A DNA stretch of 64,000 bases from positions 47,847,365-47,911,364 of the forward strand of contig OY294047.1 in NCBI GenBank assembly GCA_958510825.1, given 5' to 3'. The DNA is from Brachypterus glaber (lineage: Eukaryota > Arthropoda > Insecta > Coleoptera > Kateretidae). The notes under the pieces are model-generated. The model worked only from the letters and a program-made list of their open reading frames with translations. It did no database searches and was not told the origin of the DNA. The translations under genes were made by a program, and so were the position numbers. This document shows positions 1 through 11,679 of the stretch, piece by piece. Each line of letters begins with the position of its first letter. The first letter of the stretch is position 1.

Positions 1-987
1 TCAGACGAGATATCGCAAATGAAATGCGTTTCGGGCCAAGGGCCATAGTTTCCACAAATTTACGGATTTTCCAATAAAAAAAATCAGAAACACGTCAAAA
101 CATATACTGTTTGATAAATTGTAGGTCGTTCGAATAAAATTGTGATTACATACCTGAAGAAAATCAATAAAAACCCTGAATTTTTTTGAGCCAGAAGGTA
201 TATAATCCCTTAACCCTTTGGGGACTAGTGGTCCCATATTGATACCACCTTTTAATAATTTTGAATGAACGTTGTAGCTTAATGGTAACAAATGGGTAAC
301 CAGTGAGTAACCTTATCATGTAGCCAGTGATGCCAACTATTGAATAAAATATTGTTTTTATCTTGAAACATCACTTAATCTGCAGAAACCAACACTAAAA
401 AAATCACAGTACACTTTCTGCTGCAAGTTTTTTTTATTCATATGTTTAATATTTTAAGTGTAAAATGACCGGGATGTAAATAATATACATGAAAATTGAA
501 TAAATTTATCATATTTAGTGTATTTCTTAAAAAAATATGTCTACTTGCAGCAGTGGTCCTTATGGTAGATTTTAATTAATATTTTTAACTTTTTTTTTAA
601 TTTAAAATAAATATAAATTTTTCATAAATTCATGTATCCGTCCGCAAAGGAATAATATTAATGTCTAATTAGCTTTTAGAGTGTACTTTGTGAAATGGAC
701 GATATAAATAATTGTACCTATATCCTGGACTTTTACAAAAACTTTTACTACAGATCTTCGATTTAAGATATGAAACGTCATGAATTAATTATGAAATAAC
801 TGTTCTATTACAACTAAGAAGACTAAAATTTATTAATTTATTAAAATTATAATAGCTTGTGGATGGACGTTAATGCGCGTTCATCCTCTTTTTGATCAAT
901 ATAATTAATAATTATAATAATTATTACTAGATATGTGCATAATTAATAAACAAATAATAATATGATCAATATAAAAAATAGTTATTT
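1..987. other. Unassigned AT-rich DNA
   Basis: No coding region, RNA gene or complete mobile element is recognised. A TTAA followed by CCCTTTGGGG near 210-225 resembles a piggyBac-like terminus, but no partner end was found. The rest is low-complexity AT-rich sequence. Confidence 0.4.
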
Positions 988-1118
988 ATAATACAAGGGC
1001 GAAAAGTTAAATTTTTCGATTGAAAAGGTTTTTAGAAGCCGAGGGCCGGCCGATAGGGCCTGCCCGAGGGTAGGAAACCTACGAAATCGAAATTTAACTT
1101 TTTACCCATGTATTATAC
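988..1118. repeat. Short foldback element
   Basis: The two ends are inverted copies of each other: a left arm with AAAAGTTAAATTTTTCGATT and a right arm with AATCGAAATTTAACTTTTT, closed outside by TATAATACAAGGG and its near complement. The middle is a GC-rich island (GAGGGCCGGCC). The architecture resembles the foldback at 9284-9440, with AT-rich arms and a short GC-rich centre. It is probably a small palindromic MITE. Confidence 0.6.
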
Positions 1119-1261
1119 AATATTTTTTATTGTAAGAAAAAAAACATATGTATAAATAGCAAATACAAGAAATAACAATATTTTTGAAATTAAAACAAAA
1201 AGAAAAACAAAATTAAGCATTAAATTGATTTTTTACAAATCGTTTAAATGTAAAAATGATT

Positions 1262-1521
1262 ATTTTAGATTTTAAGCTTTCACGGCCATTAAGATATAAA
1301 GAACTTTCACTTTCGGGTTTAGACCGTGTTAATGGATTTTCACTTTCCGACGTTTCGTCTCTTACTACTAGAGACATCTTCAGGGATTAATCTGAAACTA
1401 AGTTTCGAATCAACTTGTGTCACTATTTATGACGAGTTGTGGTTATTCACCCGTGACGAGGTTTTTCCTATCAAAGACTTCCATATTGCAGGTAAGTGGT
1501 AACCAGTGTCCCGATTGATAT
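1262..1521 (-). mobile_element. Penelope-like element, 5'-truncated 3' end
   Basis: This 260-bp segment matches, on the minus strand, the last 260 bp of the PLE at 45768-47270 (its positions 47011-47270), almost base for base. It is flanked by near-identical 13-bp direct repeats, TGTAAAAATGATT (1249-1261) and TGTAAAAATGGTT (1522-1534), which look like a target-site duplication. It keeps only the extreme end of the GIY-YIG reading frame and the terminal repeat with the hammerhead-like motif. The structure is what incomplete target-primed reverse transcription of a PLE leaves behind. Confidence 0.88.
1338..1397 (-). ncRNA. Hammerhead-ribozyme-like motif in PLE terminal repeat
   Basis: Read on the minus strand the segment has CTGAAGA, a 5-bp helix II (GTCTC/GAGAC) with a 9-nt loop, then GAAACGTC, and a helix I made of TCC/GGA plus TTTCA/TGAAA around an internal loop. 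This fits the type I hammerhead with very short helix III described for Penelope-like elements. One unpaired T follows CTGAAGA. The motif is the same as in the copy at 47137-47196. Confidence 0.5.
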
Positions 1522-1534
1522 TGTAAAAATGGTT

Positions 1535-2502
1535 TTTGTAAATTGCCTCTAAAATTGGCAAAAAATCAAAAAGTTTCATCAGGATAAGCTTGGCGGTACA
1601 GAGGGGAAACGCGGCCTCCGTGTTGGGGACATTTAACGTTGAGCCGGGTTTGGACGATTTTTTTTTATATTTAATTATATAGTTTAATTTATTATTTAGT
1701 TTAGTTTAGGTTATTTAGGTTATATTAAGTTCATGTTAACTAATTAAAAAACATATATTTTAGAAAATATATTGCGAAAGTCCAAACCAATTGAGCATTG
1801 CAAGAGTTTATCATGCGAGTTACAGGTGAGTTTTGAAAGCAATTTGTATTTTTAAATGGGACTTACACACACACATTATGTTCCGTTACTCTAAAAAGAT
1901 AAGATAGATCTGATATACCCTCAGAAAATACAAGATTATTGACAATTTTAAAAAGAATAGATAAGTCGATCAAGACTCTTCTGTTTTTTAAAGCTAATAT
2001 ATTGTGCCCTCTATAAATATCTGTGTAATTTCCATCATTTATCAATATGTTGCTTTTAAAAACTAAAAATAAAAAAAAAATTGAACGTTTTCTAACCGAT
2101 CGATATAAGTAACATAATTTGACAATAAATGTCAGGTCAATTTTTTAAGTATTTTTGTTAATAAAAATTATTGTAAGTAGCAAAATTATTCTTGGAATTA
2201 TGGATGGGAAGAGATATAAAGAAGAAGAGAATCTGTTGAAATGGAGATGAAGCGCGGTAGGAGGGATTTAAAAATGTTATGTGAAAAATATGAAACTTCA
2301 ACTTTTGAATGTATATTTTTTTTCAAAATTAATGGAGAGCCCCTAGCTCAAGCCAAAAGCTTATTTGGGGCTCTCCATGCTTATGTAATATTTTGCAAGA
2401 AATAAACTATAAACTATACACATTAATGATGAGGCACTATATTACAATTTTTATGATTAATTTTTATTAAATGGCATTCATTTAAGTGTACACTCCCAGA
2501 TG
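1535..2502. other. Unassigned intergenic stretch
   Basis: No gene is recognised. There is a short GC-richer patch near 1580-1650 and an AT-rich remainder. The 60-codon frame near 1863-2045 (minus) shows no recognisable motif. Confidence 0.4.
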
Positions 2503-2504
2503 TA

Positions 2505-3481
2505 CCATCATTTTCATAGAAAACGCTCACATCACAGAACCCTGAGGTACCCCAACATTTTAAATTTTTAGTTGTGGTATATGTACTTTACTAAGATTGA
2601 CACTGACATTTTCCGTAATAATTAAGTAAGGTTAAAGTACAGTCTATATTATATAGTGCAAGTCCTATAACTGTCTTTAAGCATATATGCTTATAAGCAA
2701 AAAGGTTAACAAATTTTATTATAAATGATATTTATACAGTATGTCTCCAGATAGAGTTACAAAGAGGAATTTATTTTTTATTTTTGATTTGATCTCAAAA
2801 AAAGTCACTCTTTATAACTTGCCCTGCTTGATTTTAAACTCCCAAAACACTAAGCGCTTTTTGTACAACTCTTACGGTTCATGGGATAATGTTTTTTTCT
2901 TCAAAATAGTGTCTTCAAAAATATAAAGAAAAAAAAACATCATCAAGAGTGACTTATTTTAAGATATCAGAAATAAAAAAATCTTCTTTGTAATTCTAAC
3001 AGTTGGTTTGTGTAATTTGATGTAATTTTTGCGTGCCAAGCCTCAATGATGGCCTGTCGTAATTCTTCAGCATTATAACCCAGGAAAGTTAGTTTCTTCC
3101 CTCGCTCTGACTCCGGTATGGAAAGGGTTTTCCCGCAGATAATTCATTAATTGCATATCTTCTTCTGCACTACTCATTCTACTTCGACCAGAACCCCGCC
3201 TTCTGCTAATCTGTCCAGTTTCCTCAAGTTTTTTCTTTGCTCGCATTATAGTGCTGTTTGCAACATTTAATTCAGTGGCTATTTCACGTACACTATCCCG
3301 TCATTTATTCTTGCTGTTATAATACATTTTTGATAATTTGTAAGCTGCGGCATAACTAATGTGAATTATTTTGACAAGTAATGTCATAATAATATTTGAC
3401 AAGTAAATGTCAAAGAGACTGATAAAGTTTAATATAATCTGTAACATTTTTAGGTGTAAGCGTTTATTATGAAAACGATGT
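2505..3481 (-). mobile_element. Tc1-like transposon, internally deleted (copy 1)
   Basis: The element is bounded by TA on both sides (2503-2504 and 3482-3483). Its imperfect terminal inverted repeats are about 28 bp and share TTTTCATA and AAACGCT. Most of it aligns in reverse to 57189-57862, which has the same ends. On the minus strand it encodes an N-terminal helix-turn-helix piece joined to a C-terminal transposase piece. At 977 bp it is shorter than a typical full Tc1 element, and the catalytic DDE core is missing. Confidence 0.82.
2967..3330 (-). pseudogene. Tc1-like transposase remnant, N- and C-terminal pieces fused
   Basis: Minus-strand translation gives REIATELNVANSTIMRAKKK, a helix-turn-helix of the Tc1 paired-like DNA-binding region, then ENPFHTGVRAREETNFPG, a motif seen in insect Tc1-type transposases. 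This runs directly into EELRQAIIEAWHAKI, which resembles the transposase C-terminus. The central catalytic domain with its three acidic residues is absent, so the frame records an internal deletion. A one-base loss relative to the copy at 57343-57600 puts the start of the helix-turn-helix out of frame. It cannot encode an active transposase. Confidence 0.72.
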
Positions 3482-3906
3482 TACCTATAAATTAGACACA
3501 AATTAAAATAATAATCATAATTTAATAAATTATGAATAAAAAGTTTCCTAAATATTTTATTCTCAGATTTAATTAGCTAGACAATATAATTTTTATTCAG
3601 AAATGTAATTTTTATACAGTCTAAAATTATTTTTTTCTCATTCAGATTAAAAGTTAACCAGCTTATGAAGTCCTTGAATGTTTTTTTTTTAATATGTATA
3701 ATATTTAAACTTACTCCATAAAAGGACCTTGCAATTTTTAATTTTATAGGTTAATTCTACATTGAAATCTACAATTATATACTATTCCTTAAAGAACTAT
3801 AGAGCTTTAAAAATGGCCAAGACTAGCCTTTTGGGCCACTTTGCTTTAAACTCTCGGTAATATACCTAAAAGTAATTTCTATCAATAATTACACCAACCC
3901 ATTATT

Positions 3907-4376
3907 AGGGAGCGTTCAAAAACGTTACGCCGAGTTACAGAGGGGGGGGGGGTGTCAGTAAAAATGTTACGTAACACTTAAAAAATTATAAACTTATAAA
4001 ATGTTTATTGGATCACGTTTTTAACAATGGTCTAGGCTTAAAGAGACGGATTCCTTGCAAATTTTATTGCACACGGCGTGGTTAACAGTTAACTAAATCC
4101 CCTAAACAAAAACAATTAGAGATGGAAAACCATAGCCAATAACCGGTTTTCGGTTAAGCGGTTTCGGAAATTACATCAGACCGGTTTTGAGTTAAAACAC
4201 GGAAGCAATAACCGGTTAAAAACCGGTTTAAACCATAAAGCAAAATTTCCTTTCATTTCTTTTTACTTTTTGTTAAATGTTACGTAACAAATAGGGGGGG
4301 TTCTCGAAAATTACATGGGGGGGTGAGGGTCAAAAATGGCCAAATTTTGTGTTACGTAATACTTGAACGCTCCCTA
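3907..4376. mobile_element. GTTACGTAA-type MITE (copy 1)
   Basis: The ends are inverted copies: AGGGAGCGTTC at the left and GAACGCTCCCT at the right, followed inward by GTTACG-type sequence. Both inner flanks carry G-runs. The centre holds several ACCGGTTTT and AACCGGTT motifs in both directions. Relatives with the same terminus occur at 32864, 35644-36299 and 63832. There is no coding capacity, and the superfamily is not assigned. Confidence 0.75.
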
Positions 4377-5504
4377 AGGCTCTTTTTTGGAAAAGTACAC
4401 ATCACATCTTATCAGATAGATTGTTCTATAAAAGTAATTACATTTTATTTTAAATTATTAAAATTAAGGACTTTCTGCACGTAGTGTATAATTATTTTTA
4501 AGCAGGATGAAAATAAATTAATAAAACGTGTAAGTTAAAATAAAAGTCTGTTATTAGTGCAATGCTGTAACATAAATTTTATCTATTAAGTACTATAAAA
4601 TTATAAATCTAGATTTTAAAATTTATTAACTTCATTAAAATTAAATTAAAATTAATTTGTATAAGTAAAAAAAAAGGCAATTATGTTCATGAAGATAATA
4701 TCCCAAGAGGCATGGATAGTATCTACCCCCTACTGGTCATAAGTTATGGCAATTATTAAAATACAAGCAAGATGACACAACCCCCACCCATCTTAAAAAG
4801 TTGGAGGTGAGGACCTTTTTTTTAGTCATTAACTTTTTTCTCCAGGGAAAGAAAAAAGCCCTAGATAAAAAAGATGTATTACCTTATTCATTTGCAAGCT
4901 CTTCTGACTAGATCTAGTATTTCTTCTGTGGAATGCTGTAGATACACCTTTATCCTAGTGCGCGCGAGATCATTTTGGGAGAGCAGTTTGACTATATATT
5001 CATAGAAAGTTCATATACTTTGACGCACGGATCTGTGGCTACGGCAGATATGTTAGGAATGTGTGTGCAAGTGAGAGGCCCGTTGTAGGCACGCACGCCT
5101 TATAACGCTTTTGACGGAAAGAAGAGAGCGGGAATGATTCCTCCCCCTTTCGTCGGAGACTTTGTTTTATGCGGAGAACTATAGCTTTGATTTCTTCGGT
5201 TCGCTGACCGGAAAGAACCGTACCGTTCGAAGGTCAAGCGCCAAAAAAGAATCAAAAATATATAAAGACGAAAAATGCTTCTCGGAAACAAAATAAGAAA
5301 AAATCAATAATATTAATAAAATTTGTTATTAATAAAAATAAAATAAGGGAAGATTAAACGGTGGATAAACAGACTTTACTTTTTTAAAATGGCTGCAGTG
5401 AACGGGGATTTATAATGAGGAGTTAGATAAATCAGTTTCTTAGAAAATTTCCAAAAACTTTGCTTTATCCTTTGTAGATTTGTACATAATGCTCTTTACT
5501 AGAA
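4377..5504. other. Unassigned stretch
   Basis: No recognisable gene. The segment 4920-5290 is less AT-rich and contains GAGAGGCCCGTTGTAGGC, but its 63-codon minus-strand frame shows no motif that would support a protein. Confidence 0.35.
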
Positions 5505-5841
5505 TTATGAAACAAAAGACGTCTACCCTATCTCTATCTCATTTGTGCTACACTTTCCAGCCAACCAAATAAATACTGTATTTGTTTTTCATACAACAAA
5601 TACAGTATTTATTTGGTTGGCCGGTAGAATAAGGTAATTCTACTAAAATTTAGATGGCGCCAGTAATTTCTTTAATAAAAATAATATAGTTACACTTTTC
5701 GCCCGGCCAAGTAAATATTGTATTTGTTCAACAAAGAACAAATACAGAATTTGTTTGGTTGGGTGGAAGTGGGAGTGTATGTATGTCTTCTATCCTTTTT
5801 GGGTAGGACTTTTGTCCCTGTTTAATCTAACGGGAGAAATC
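5505..5841 (+). repeat. Hairpin-bearing repeat (copy 1), interrupted by hAT-like element
   Basis: It contains a perfect hairpin with 26-bp arms (5561-5586 and 5595-5620, 8-nt loop) and a second imperfect hairpin at 5701-5763. The same unit lies in reverse at 16204-16600. Its right end continues for a few bases beyond the inserted element (6545-6551, GCCATTG), matching the uninterrupted copy at 16.2 kb. A segment of about 45 bp present in the other copy is missing here between the two hairpins. Confidence 0.8.
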
Positions 5842-6536
5842 CATAGAGAAGAAAAGAGAACCATTAGTCCAGCCTGTGCAAGATTATTTTGTGACAGAAC
5901 GGGGCAGCGAAATGACGTAACGCAATATATCTGACCTTGCGCAGTACGCATCTCTATCAGCTGTGAAATGCTGTCGGTCGTAAAACAATTCATCACCCCA
6001 GTATTAATTTGTCTTATCTCCAAAAGTCCCCCAGTAAAAATCTTAAAATGTCCAAAAATAGAGATATGGCCAACCAATACTGGGGTGACGAATTATTAGT
6101 AGTTTGTTTATACTGTCAGTACTGTCAGTACTGTCAGGTCGTCGTTTGTTTCTGTTCATTTTTCGACTTCTACTGTGTTTTAATTGTTTTTTTGCTGCAT
6201 TTGTTTATAACTTTAAACCTAACCTGTATTGTTGCTGTATGAAGAGCAAAGGGTCAATCCCTGGTGTACTCAAAGTAGGTGTACAAAATCCCGAAACTCA
6301 CACACGTCGAAAAATTCTTATAAAATAATTTTAAAAAACTATTTCAACGTTTCTTCGTAGATATTTATTGTTTTTTGTTGAATTTTTTAAAATTTTTATT
6401 TGACACACAAAACTAAGGTTAAAAATACTCGTCAAAAACAACAATAGTAGTGCGCATGTGCAAGTTTATCTCAGATGCGCTAGGCACATTTATCACAGTA
6501 TCCCGCAACGGCTTTGGAGGTCTTTCCTTGTCTATG
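5842..6536 (+). mobile_element. Non-autonomous hAT-like element (copy 1)
   Basis: This 695-bp element starts CATAGAGAAG and ends CTTGTCTATG and is flanked by the exact 8-bp duplication GAGAAATC (5834-5841 and 6537-6544). The uninterrupted relative of the host repeat at about 16201-16216 holds a single copy of that site, which gives an empty-site comparison. Related copies are at 8126-8813 and 61927-62610. An 8-bp TSD with short inverted ends fits the hAT superfamily. Short open frames inside are not conserved between copies, so I do not regard them as genes. A 10-bp unit ACTGTCAGT is repeated near 6113-6138 and varies in number between copies. Confidence 0.88.
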
Positions 6537-6544
6537 GAGAAATC

Positions 6545-6988
6545 GCCATTGCATCGGAAGTTAAATTATTAAATTCCTCTATTACATTTTTATCTAACTT
6601 TATAGTGTGTGCCGCACATAGATACAGGGTATTAACTTCTAAAGAATATTATTGTAATTAGACTTTTAATAAAGCTATTAAATACATTTTATGTATTTTT
6701 TTCTCTAGCAATCGTTAACGATAAAAAATTATTATTTATGGTCGTTTAATTTCTTTTATACAGGCGTAATAACGCTAAATATGGTATATAAAAACCATCA
6801 TATGATTTTTTACGGCTCTTTAATTTGAAGAGAACACAGGAGCAATAACGAAACATGTTACATGTGTCAGTTTAATTTCTTTTCATTTTCATACCTTAAA
6901 CCTGGCAATTTTTTATTGGACGTTTATTAATAACAAATATTTTGCTTTTTTCATGAAAAAAGATAACATTTATACCATTTTTTATTAC
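6545..6988. other. Unassigned AT-rich stretch
   Basis: Beyond the 7-bp remnant of the hairpin repeat I see no gene or element boundary here. Confidence 0.4.
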
Positions 6989-7692
6989 ATCGGCACTTAG
7001 TGCTACTAAGAGTGCCGATGTACTGAAATCTTCGCCGAAAAGTCAAAATCTTTGACCACGTTTTTTTCATATTTCTCTGCGTTTTAGACCATTCTGAGTC
7101 GAAATCAGTAAAAAAAAATTGCGTTCGTCTGTCTGTCTCTGTGTGTCTGTCTGTCTGGGTGTAAACTCTCTAACTCCATTTCTACATATCGACTTTTTTT
7201 GCATATTGTTTCTTATCGTATTCCGAAGAGCTGATTAGATTTTGGGGGTAAACGATTGGGGGTAAGGGGTAAAAATAGGGTAAAACTCCTATTTTTAGAG
7301 TTTTTTGTTTATAATTAAGGCAATTATTATTTTATTTGCTTAATTTAGCACTTATATAAAAGATAATTTTAAATTGGTCAAAAAATGTTATAAACAACGT
7401 TTTCCTAAAACGCATTGTTTTCGAGATATTGGCGTTTAAAGCAGTAAAAGTTTTATTTAGCATATCTCACATATTTATAACCCGATTTCAAAAAATTACA
7501 TTTTAAATAAAAGCTCTTTTTAAGCCCCATAGAAAATGTTATATACAGTTTTTTGCTAGAATATAATGTTTTAGAGATACAGAATTTAAAATCAAACAAA
7601 ACACCTAGTTTGAAGTTTGCAAACTAGATGGCTCTAGTGTACAATAGTGTCGATGTTTTGACAGGGTGCTTGCAACGTTTCATCTAGTTATG
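6989..7692 (+). repeat. Dispersed repeat family A (copy 1)
   Basis: About 700 bp closely similar throughout to 37678-38346 in the same orientation. It opens with a hairpin of ACATCGGCACT and its complement and ends near TCGATGTTTTGACAGGG, so the termini are partly inverted. A pyrimidine-rich tract of GTCTGTCTGTCT type lies inside. No coding capacity is recognised, and the class is unknown. Confidence 0.8.
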
Positions 7693-8117
7693 TAATATAT
7701 TTAGCAGGTGCAACAGCGTTTTGGAAATCGTTGGAATAAGGAGTACACAAACTACCAAATAGAAGAGAATCAGGAGAAGAGGAAAAAATCTACCTACAGA
7801 TTTACAAAAGAATTTACACTATTTTTACGAGAGTACTTTAAATGATAAATTAATATTTCCTATTGCATTGGATGACCTCTTTCTACCCTCTTTTCCTCCC
7901 TTCTATTGTTTGGGATAATTTTTAAAGAACATGTACTTTTGGATTATTATTCCCGTGTGCTCTTTATATGTTAGGTGCATTTTTATCATAACCAGAAGTA
8001 CCTTTTTGTATTATGAAGATGAAACAATAATTGCTAATGCTATTTAATAAAAAAATTAATTAAAAATTGTTGTGTCCATTTACTGAGCCTAGCGTTTTAT
8101 TAGCAATGAAGATACAA
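7693..8117. other. Unassigned stretch
   Basis: No gene, RNA or repeat boundary is recognised between family A and the hAT-like element. Confidence 0.4.
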
Positions 8118-8125
8118 GACAGAAC

Positions 8126-8813
8126 CATAGAGATGGAAAGAGAACCATTAGTTCAGCCTGCGCAAGATTATTTTTTGACAGAACGGGGCAGCGAAATGAC
8201 GTAACGCAATATATCTGACCTTGCGCAGTACGCATCTCTATCAGCTGTGAAATGCTGTCGGTCGTAAAACAATTCATCACCCCAGTATTCATTTGTCTTA
8301 TCTCCAAAAATCCCCCAGTAAAAATCTTAAAATGTCCAAAAATAGAGATATGGCAAACCAATACTGGGGTGACGAATTATTAGTAGTTTGTTTATACTGT
8401 CAGTACTGTCAGATCGTCGTTTGTTATTGTTAATTTTTCGACTTGTACTGTGTTTTAATTGTTTTTTTGCTGCATTTGTTTATAACTTTAAACCTAACCT
8501 GTATTGTTACTTTATGAAGAGCAAAGGGTCAATCCCTGGTGTACTCAAAGTAGGTGTACAAAATCCCGAAACTCAAACACACCTCGAAAAATTCTTATAA
8601 AATAATTTAAAAAAACTATTTCGATGTTTCTTCGTAGATATTTATTGTTTTTTGTTGAATTTTTTACAATTTTTATTTGACACACAAAACTAAGGTTAAA
8701 AATACTCGTCAAAAACAACAATAGTAGTGCGCATGTGCAAGTTTATCTCAGATGCGCTAGGCACATTTATCACAGTATTCCGCAACGGCTTTGGAGGTCT
8801 TTCCTTGTCTATG
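8126..8813 (+). mobile_element. Non-autonomous hAT-like element (copy 2)
   Basis: A 688-bp near-copy of 5842-6536, starting CATAGAGATGGAAAGAG and ending CTTTCCTTGTCTATG. It is flanked by the exact 8-bp duplication GACAGAAC (8118-8125 and 8814-8821). The two TSDs differ in sequence between copies, so these are independent insertions and not a segmental duplication. Sequence similarity to copy 1 is high along the whole length. Confidence 0.9.
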
Positions 8814-8821
8814 GACAGAAC

Positions 8822-9283
8822 CTACATGGTTCTAGAAAAATACTTATATAACTTAAATCTACCTACATAGTTTTTGGAACAGAATTGTATCCTTTTTTAA
8901 AGATCTAAAAAATGAACCAATGCAGTTTTTTTAAAGGCAAAATCCTTTTTTTTTCAGTGTTTCTTGGTTAATTTTTATATCTGTATTTTTCTGTCAAATA
9001 TTCTAACTACCTTTAAATGTTTGTTCCAATAGATTTTTAAATTTTTTACTACCTTTTACATTTTTAAGTAATCCAAACCGGATCAATTCTACTATAACTC
9101 ATACAAAATATAATTTTGATAAATGTTTTTCAAAAAATATCCATCTTAACCACCTCAAACCATGTCACAGTAAGTAGGGGGTTCAAGACAATGGTGGCGT
9201 CGCCACACTGAATGGGATGACGGCTCCCCTGAGCGTCGAGACGCCAAATCAGAAAGGGCTTATACAAAAACAAGTCCAAAATG
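8822..9283. other. Unassigned stretch
   Basis: No gene recognised. A GC-richer patch at about 9177-9250 (GGTGGCGTCGCCAC) may be a transposon remnant but has no visible partner. Confidence 0.35.
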
Positions 9284-9440
9284 AACAAATATGAAAATAG
9301 TATATTGTTTTACTAAGAGGAAAAGTGAAGCTTTTTTTACTAGTCTGTAGAATTTACGGACGACGCGAAGCGGAGTCCGGAAACTACAGACGAGTAAAAA
9401 AAAGCACTTTTCCTCTGAGTGAAACATACTATTTTTTCTT
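9284..9440. repeat. Foldback element with GC-rich centre
   Basis: The arms run from AATAGTAT to ATACTATT and include AGAGGAAAAGTG with its counterpart CACTTTTCCTCT, and TAGTCTGTAG with CTACAGACGAG. The centre is GACGCGAAGCGGAGTC. The whole segment would form one hairpin of about 70-bp arms, resembling the shorter element at 988-1118. Confidence 0.7.
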
Positions 9441-10602
9441 CAAGTATCCTATATATATTTTTTAAATATTAATTTTTGAATTTAATTTATTCAGTAATAA
9501 AGTATGTTTTATTTATTAAAATAGGCCAATAAAACCCTTTTGAAATGAACTTAAACCTTCCTTAGCTCATTTTAATTTTTTTTCGCAGGCTAAATCGTAC
9601 ACTTTTCGCGATTTCGATGGTAACTTGTCCAATGTAGCATTTGCAATTTCGGAGAGATTTGTAGGTGTATAAACCATATATTCTTCTTCAATCATTTTTA
9701 ATCAATTTCACACAAGGTTTTTGCACAGAATCTCGAGTCAACCACCTGTTTACATAATAAACAAACAAGTTTAAAGTATGGCTGTCATCAAAGTCAAAGA
9801 GTGCTGCCGCCAGTGGTGGTTTTGCTAACTAACTTTTTTTTACGGCGTACAACAATGAACTCATTTTTTTACTGTAAAAAAATAGATCACTTCTAACTAG
9901 TGTGTTCAGTTATAAAATATGAACATTTTAGTACGCTTGAAGAAAAATATTTTTTTACGAAACATTGCTTTAATCTTAACGATGCACATAACGAAGCATC
10001 GATGTGCAAGTTACTGCTAAAAAAATAGGGGACATTTTGACTTCAATGCACAACTCTATGGAGTTGTGTATACATATATACTTTTCTTTAAAAGTACAAT
10101 CCAGCGCTTTCAATCAAAACAAATCATCTCAAAAGATTGATGAATGATTCCAGAGACATCTGTCAATCAAAACGCTAGTGATTGGACAGTTTTCGATGAG
10201 TTTTGTTGTTTCCATTGAACGCACTAAATGTTTAAAGATAATTACACAAGGCCACAAAAAAAAGTTGTATCTGCTGGGGTTAAGACCCACCTATTCTTAT
10301 GTATTTTGCAACACTGAAAAAATTGTCTAAATTGTGAAAATGGCATATTATTAGTCTGCTATTTCAGTGTATGTGTGTATACAATCTTTAAAGATTTCCT
10401 CCTTTTCGGAGGAAATCTTAGTAACTCGAGATAATTTTTGAAGGTTATCTTTAAAGATTTCCTTCTAAAAGCAATTCAGGGGTACAAAATTTTGTCAGCG
10501 GTCTACCCCTTTGGGATAAAAGTTGTAATTTTAGACTAAAACAATAAAGTTGTGATTTTCGACCTTCTCCCTCTCCACTAAATATTCTTCGCTACGATCC
10601 TG
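9441..10602. other. Unassigned stretch
   Basis: No coding region supported. Short local inverted repeats are present, for example GGAGGAAATC with GATTTCCTCC near 10395-10420. Confidence 0.35.
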
Positions 10603-10610
10603 TGGACATG

Positions 10611-11182
10611 CAGGGGCGGATTTATTTCATTTTAAGGGGAGCATCCATACGGAAAAAAATTGCGCATTCACCAAAAATATAATTTTGAAGGTATTTGTTA
10701 ACCGCTGGGGTGTTTTATCGAAGGACCTTTGGGACGTGAGGCAAAAGGGACTTACTTGTATTGTTCCAGGTGTCTTCTTGTACTTGTGCCCAAGATGATG
10801 TTTCCTCGGAGAAATTGCGTAAGCCCTATTTGCAACTCTTTGTACGCGAAATGTTATTTATTGGATGTATTTTCCATAGCGTGATTCATTACGAATAACT
10901 ATTGTTATTTTTGTTCTTTGATAGCGATAGTGGTGTGAGTATCGCGCCCCTGACGAATTTAATTTATAGTCCGAACCGTGCTGTTTTTCGAACTCTTTCA
11001 AAACTACTGAAATATCGCTTGAAGCCTGGTACGTCATGCGCACGAAACCTTATATTTGTCCGCATAAGGGACTTATCAAAATCTACTATATACAGGATAA
11101 AAACTAACTAAACAGTATTTCTATGCTAATATATCTCGCTAGGGGGCATGGCCTCCATGCTCCCCTCCTAAATCCGCCCGTG
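10611..11182. mobile_element. Non-autonomous hAT-like element with exact 8-bp TSD
   Basis: The termini CAGGGGCGGATTTA and TAAATCCGCCCGTG form inverted repeats typical of hAT elements, extended inward by GGGGAGCAT and ATGCTCCCC. The flanks carry the identical octamer TGGACATG (10603-10610 and 11183-11190). The 572-bp interior has frames of 60-70 codons in both directions with no transposase motif, so it is non-autonomous. It is unrelated in sequence to the 5842-6536 family. Confidence 0.9.
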
Positions 11183-11190
11183 TGGACATG

Positions 11191-11679
11191 TATGTTTTTA
11201 CGTGAACCCTCCTCAAATAGCTTCATCTGATAACTCGAGGTCGATATCATAAACCCGGATTACCAACTCCATAATAAAATATCTTCGTAATTCCGACCGA
11301 ATTTCAGACAAAGACATATCAAACTTTGCCCTTGTCAGAATGAACGGCGCAGTTTTCCTCGAAAAATAAAGAAAAGTCACACCTAAATGTTGCATTTTCT
11401 TTATTTTCCAAGAGTCAGTTTTTAAAATATTAAAGATACCTATGTAATAACAGTTTTTAATTAAACTAAAATGCTTGTATATCTACAGTGTGTCTAGAAG
11501 GGTTAAGGTGGGTAGCACTTTATAATAGTGCCTGTAGTTTTGACGTGCGCAGAAATAATAATGAAAAACAAGGAAAGAGATAATATCTGACACAGACCGG
11601 ATAAAACGGTCAGATATAATATTGAAATTTGATATAATCTTAACATTCGATTTTATTACAAAATATATTGATAATTATC
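11191..11679. other. Unassigned stretch
   Basis: No gene recognised. A minus-strand frame at 11213-11395 has no identifiable motif. Confidence 0.35.

Noticed and set aside
210..250. Possible piggyBac-like terminus TTAA CCCTTTGGGG
   Set aside because: No matching inverted end with TTAA was found downstream in the window, so an element cannot be defined.
5790..6661. Short frames in the hAT-like element and its copies (for example at 5790-6077, 8089-8361, 62375-62683)
   Set aside because: They are similar between copies only because the whole element is similar. They extend beyond the element ends, cross inverted regions and lack transposase motifs.
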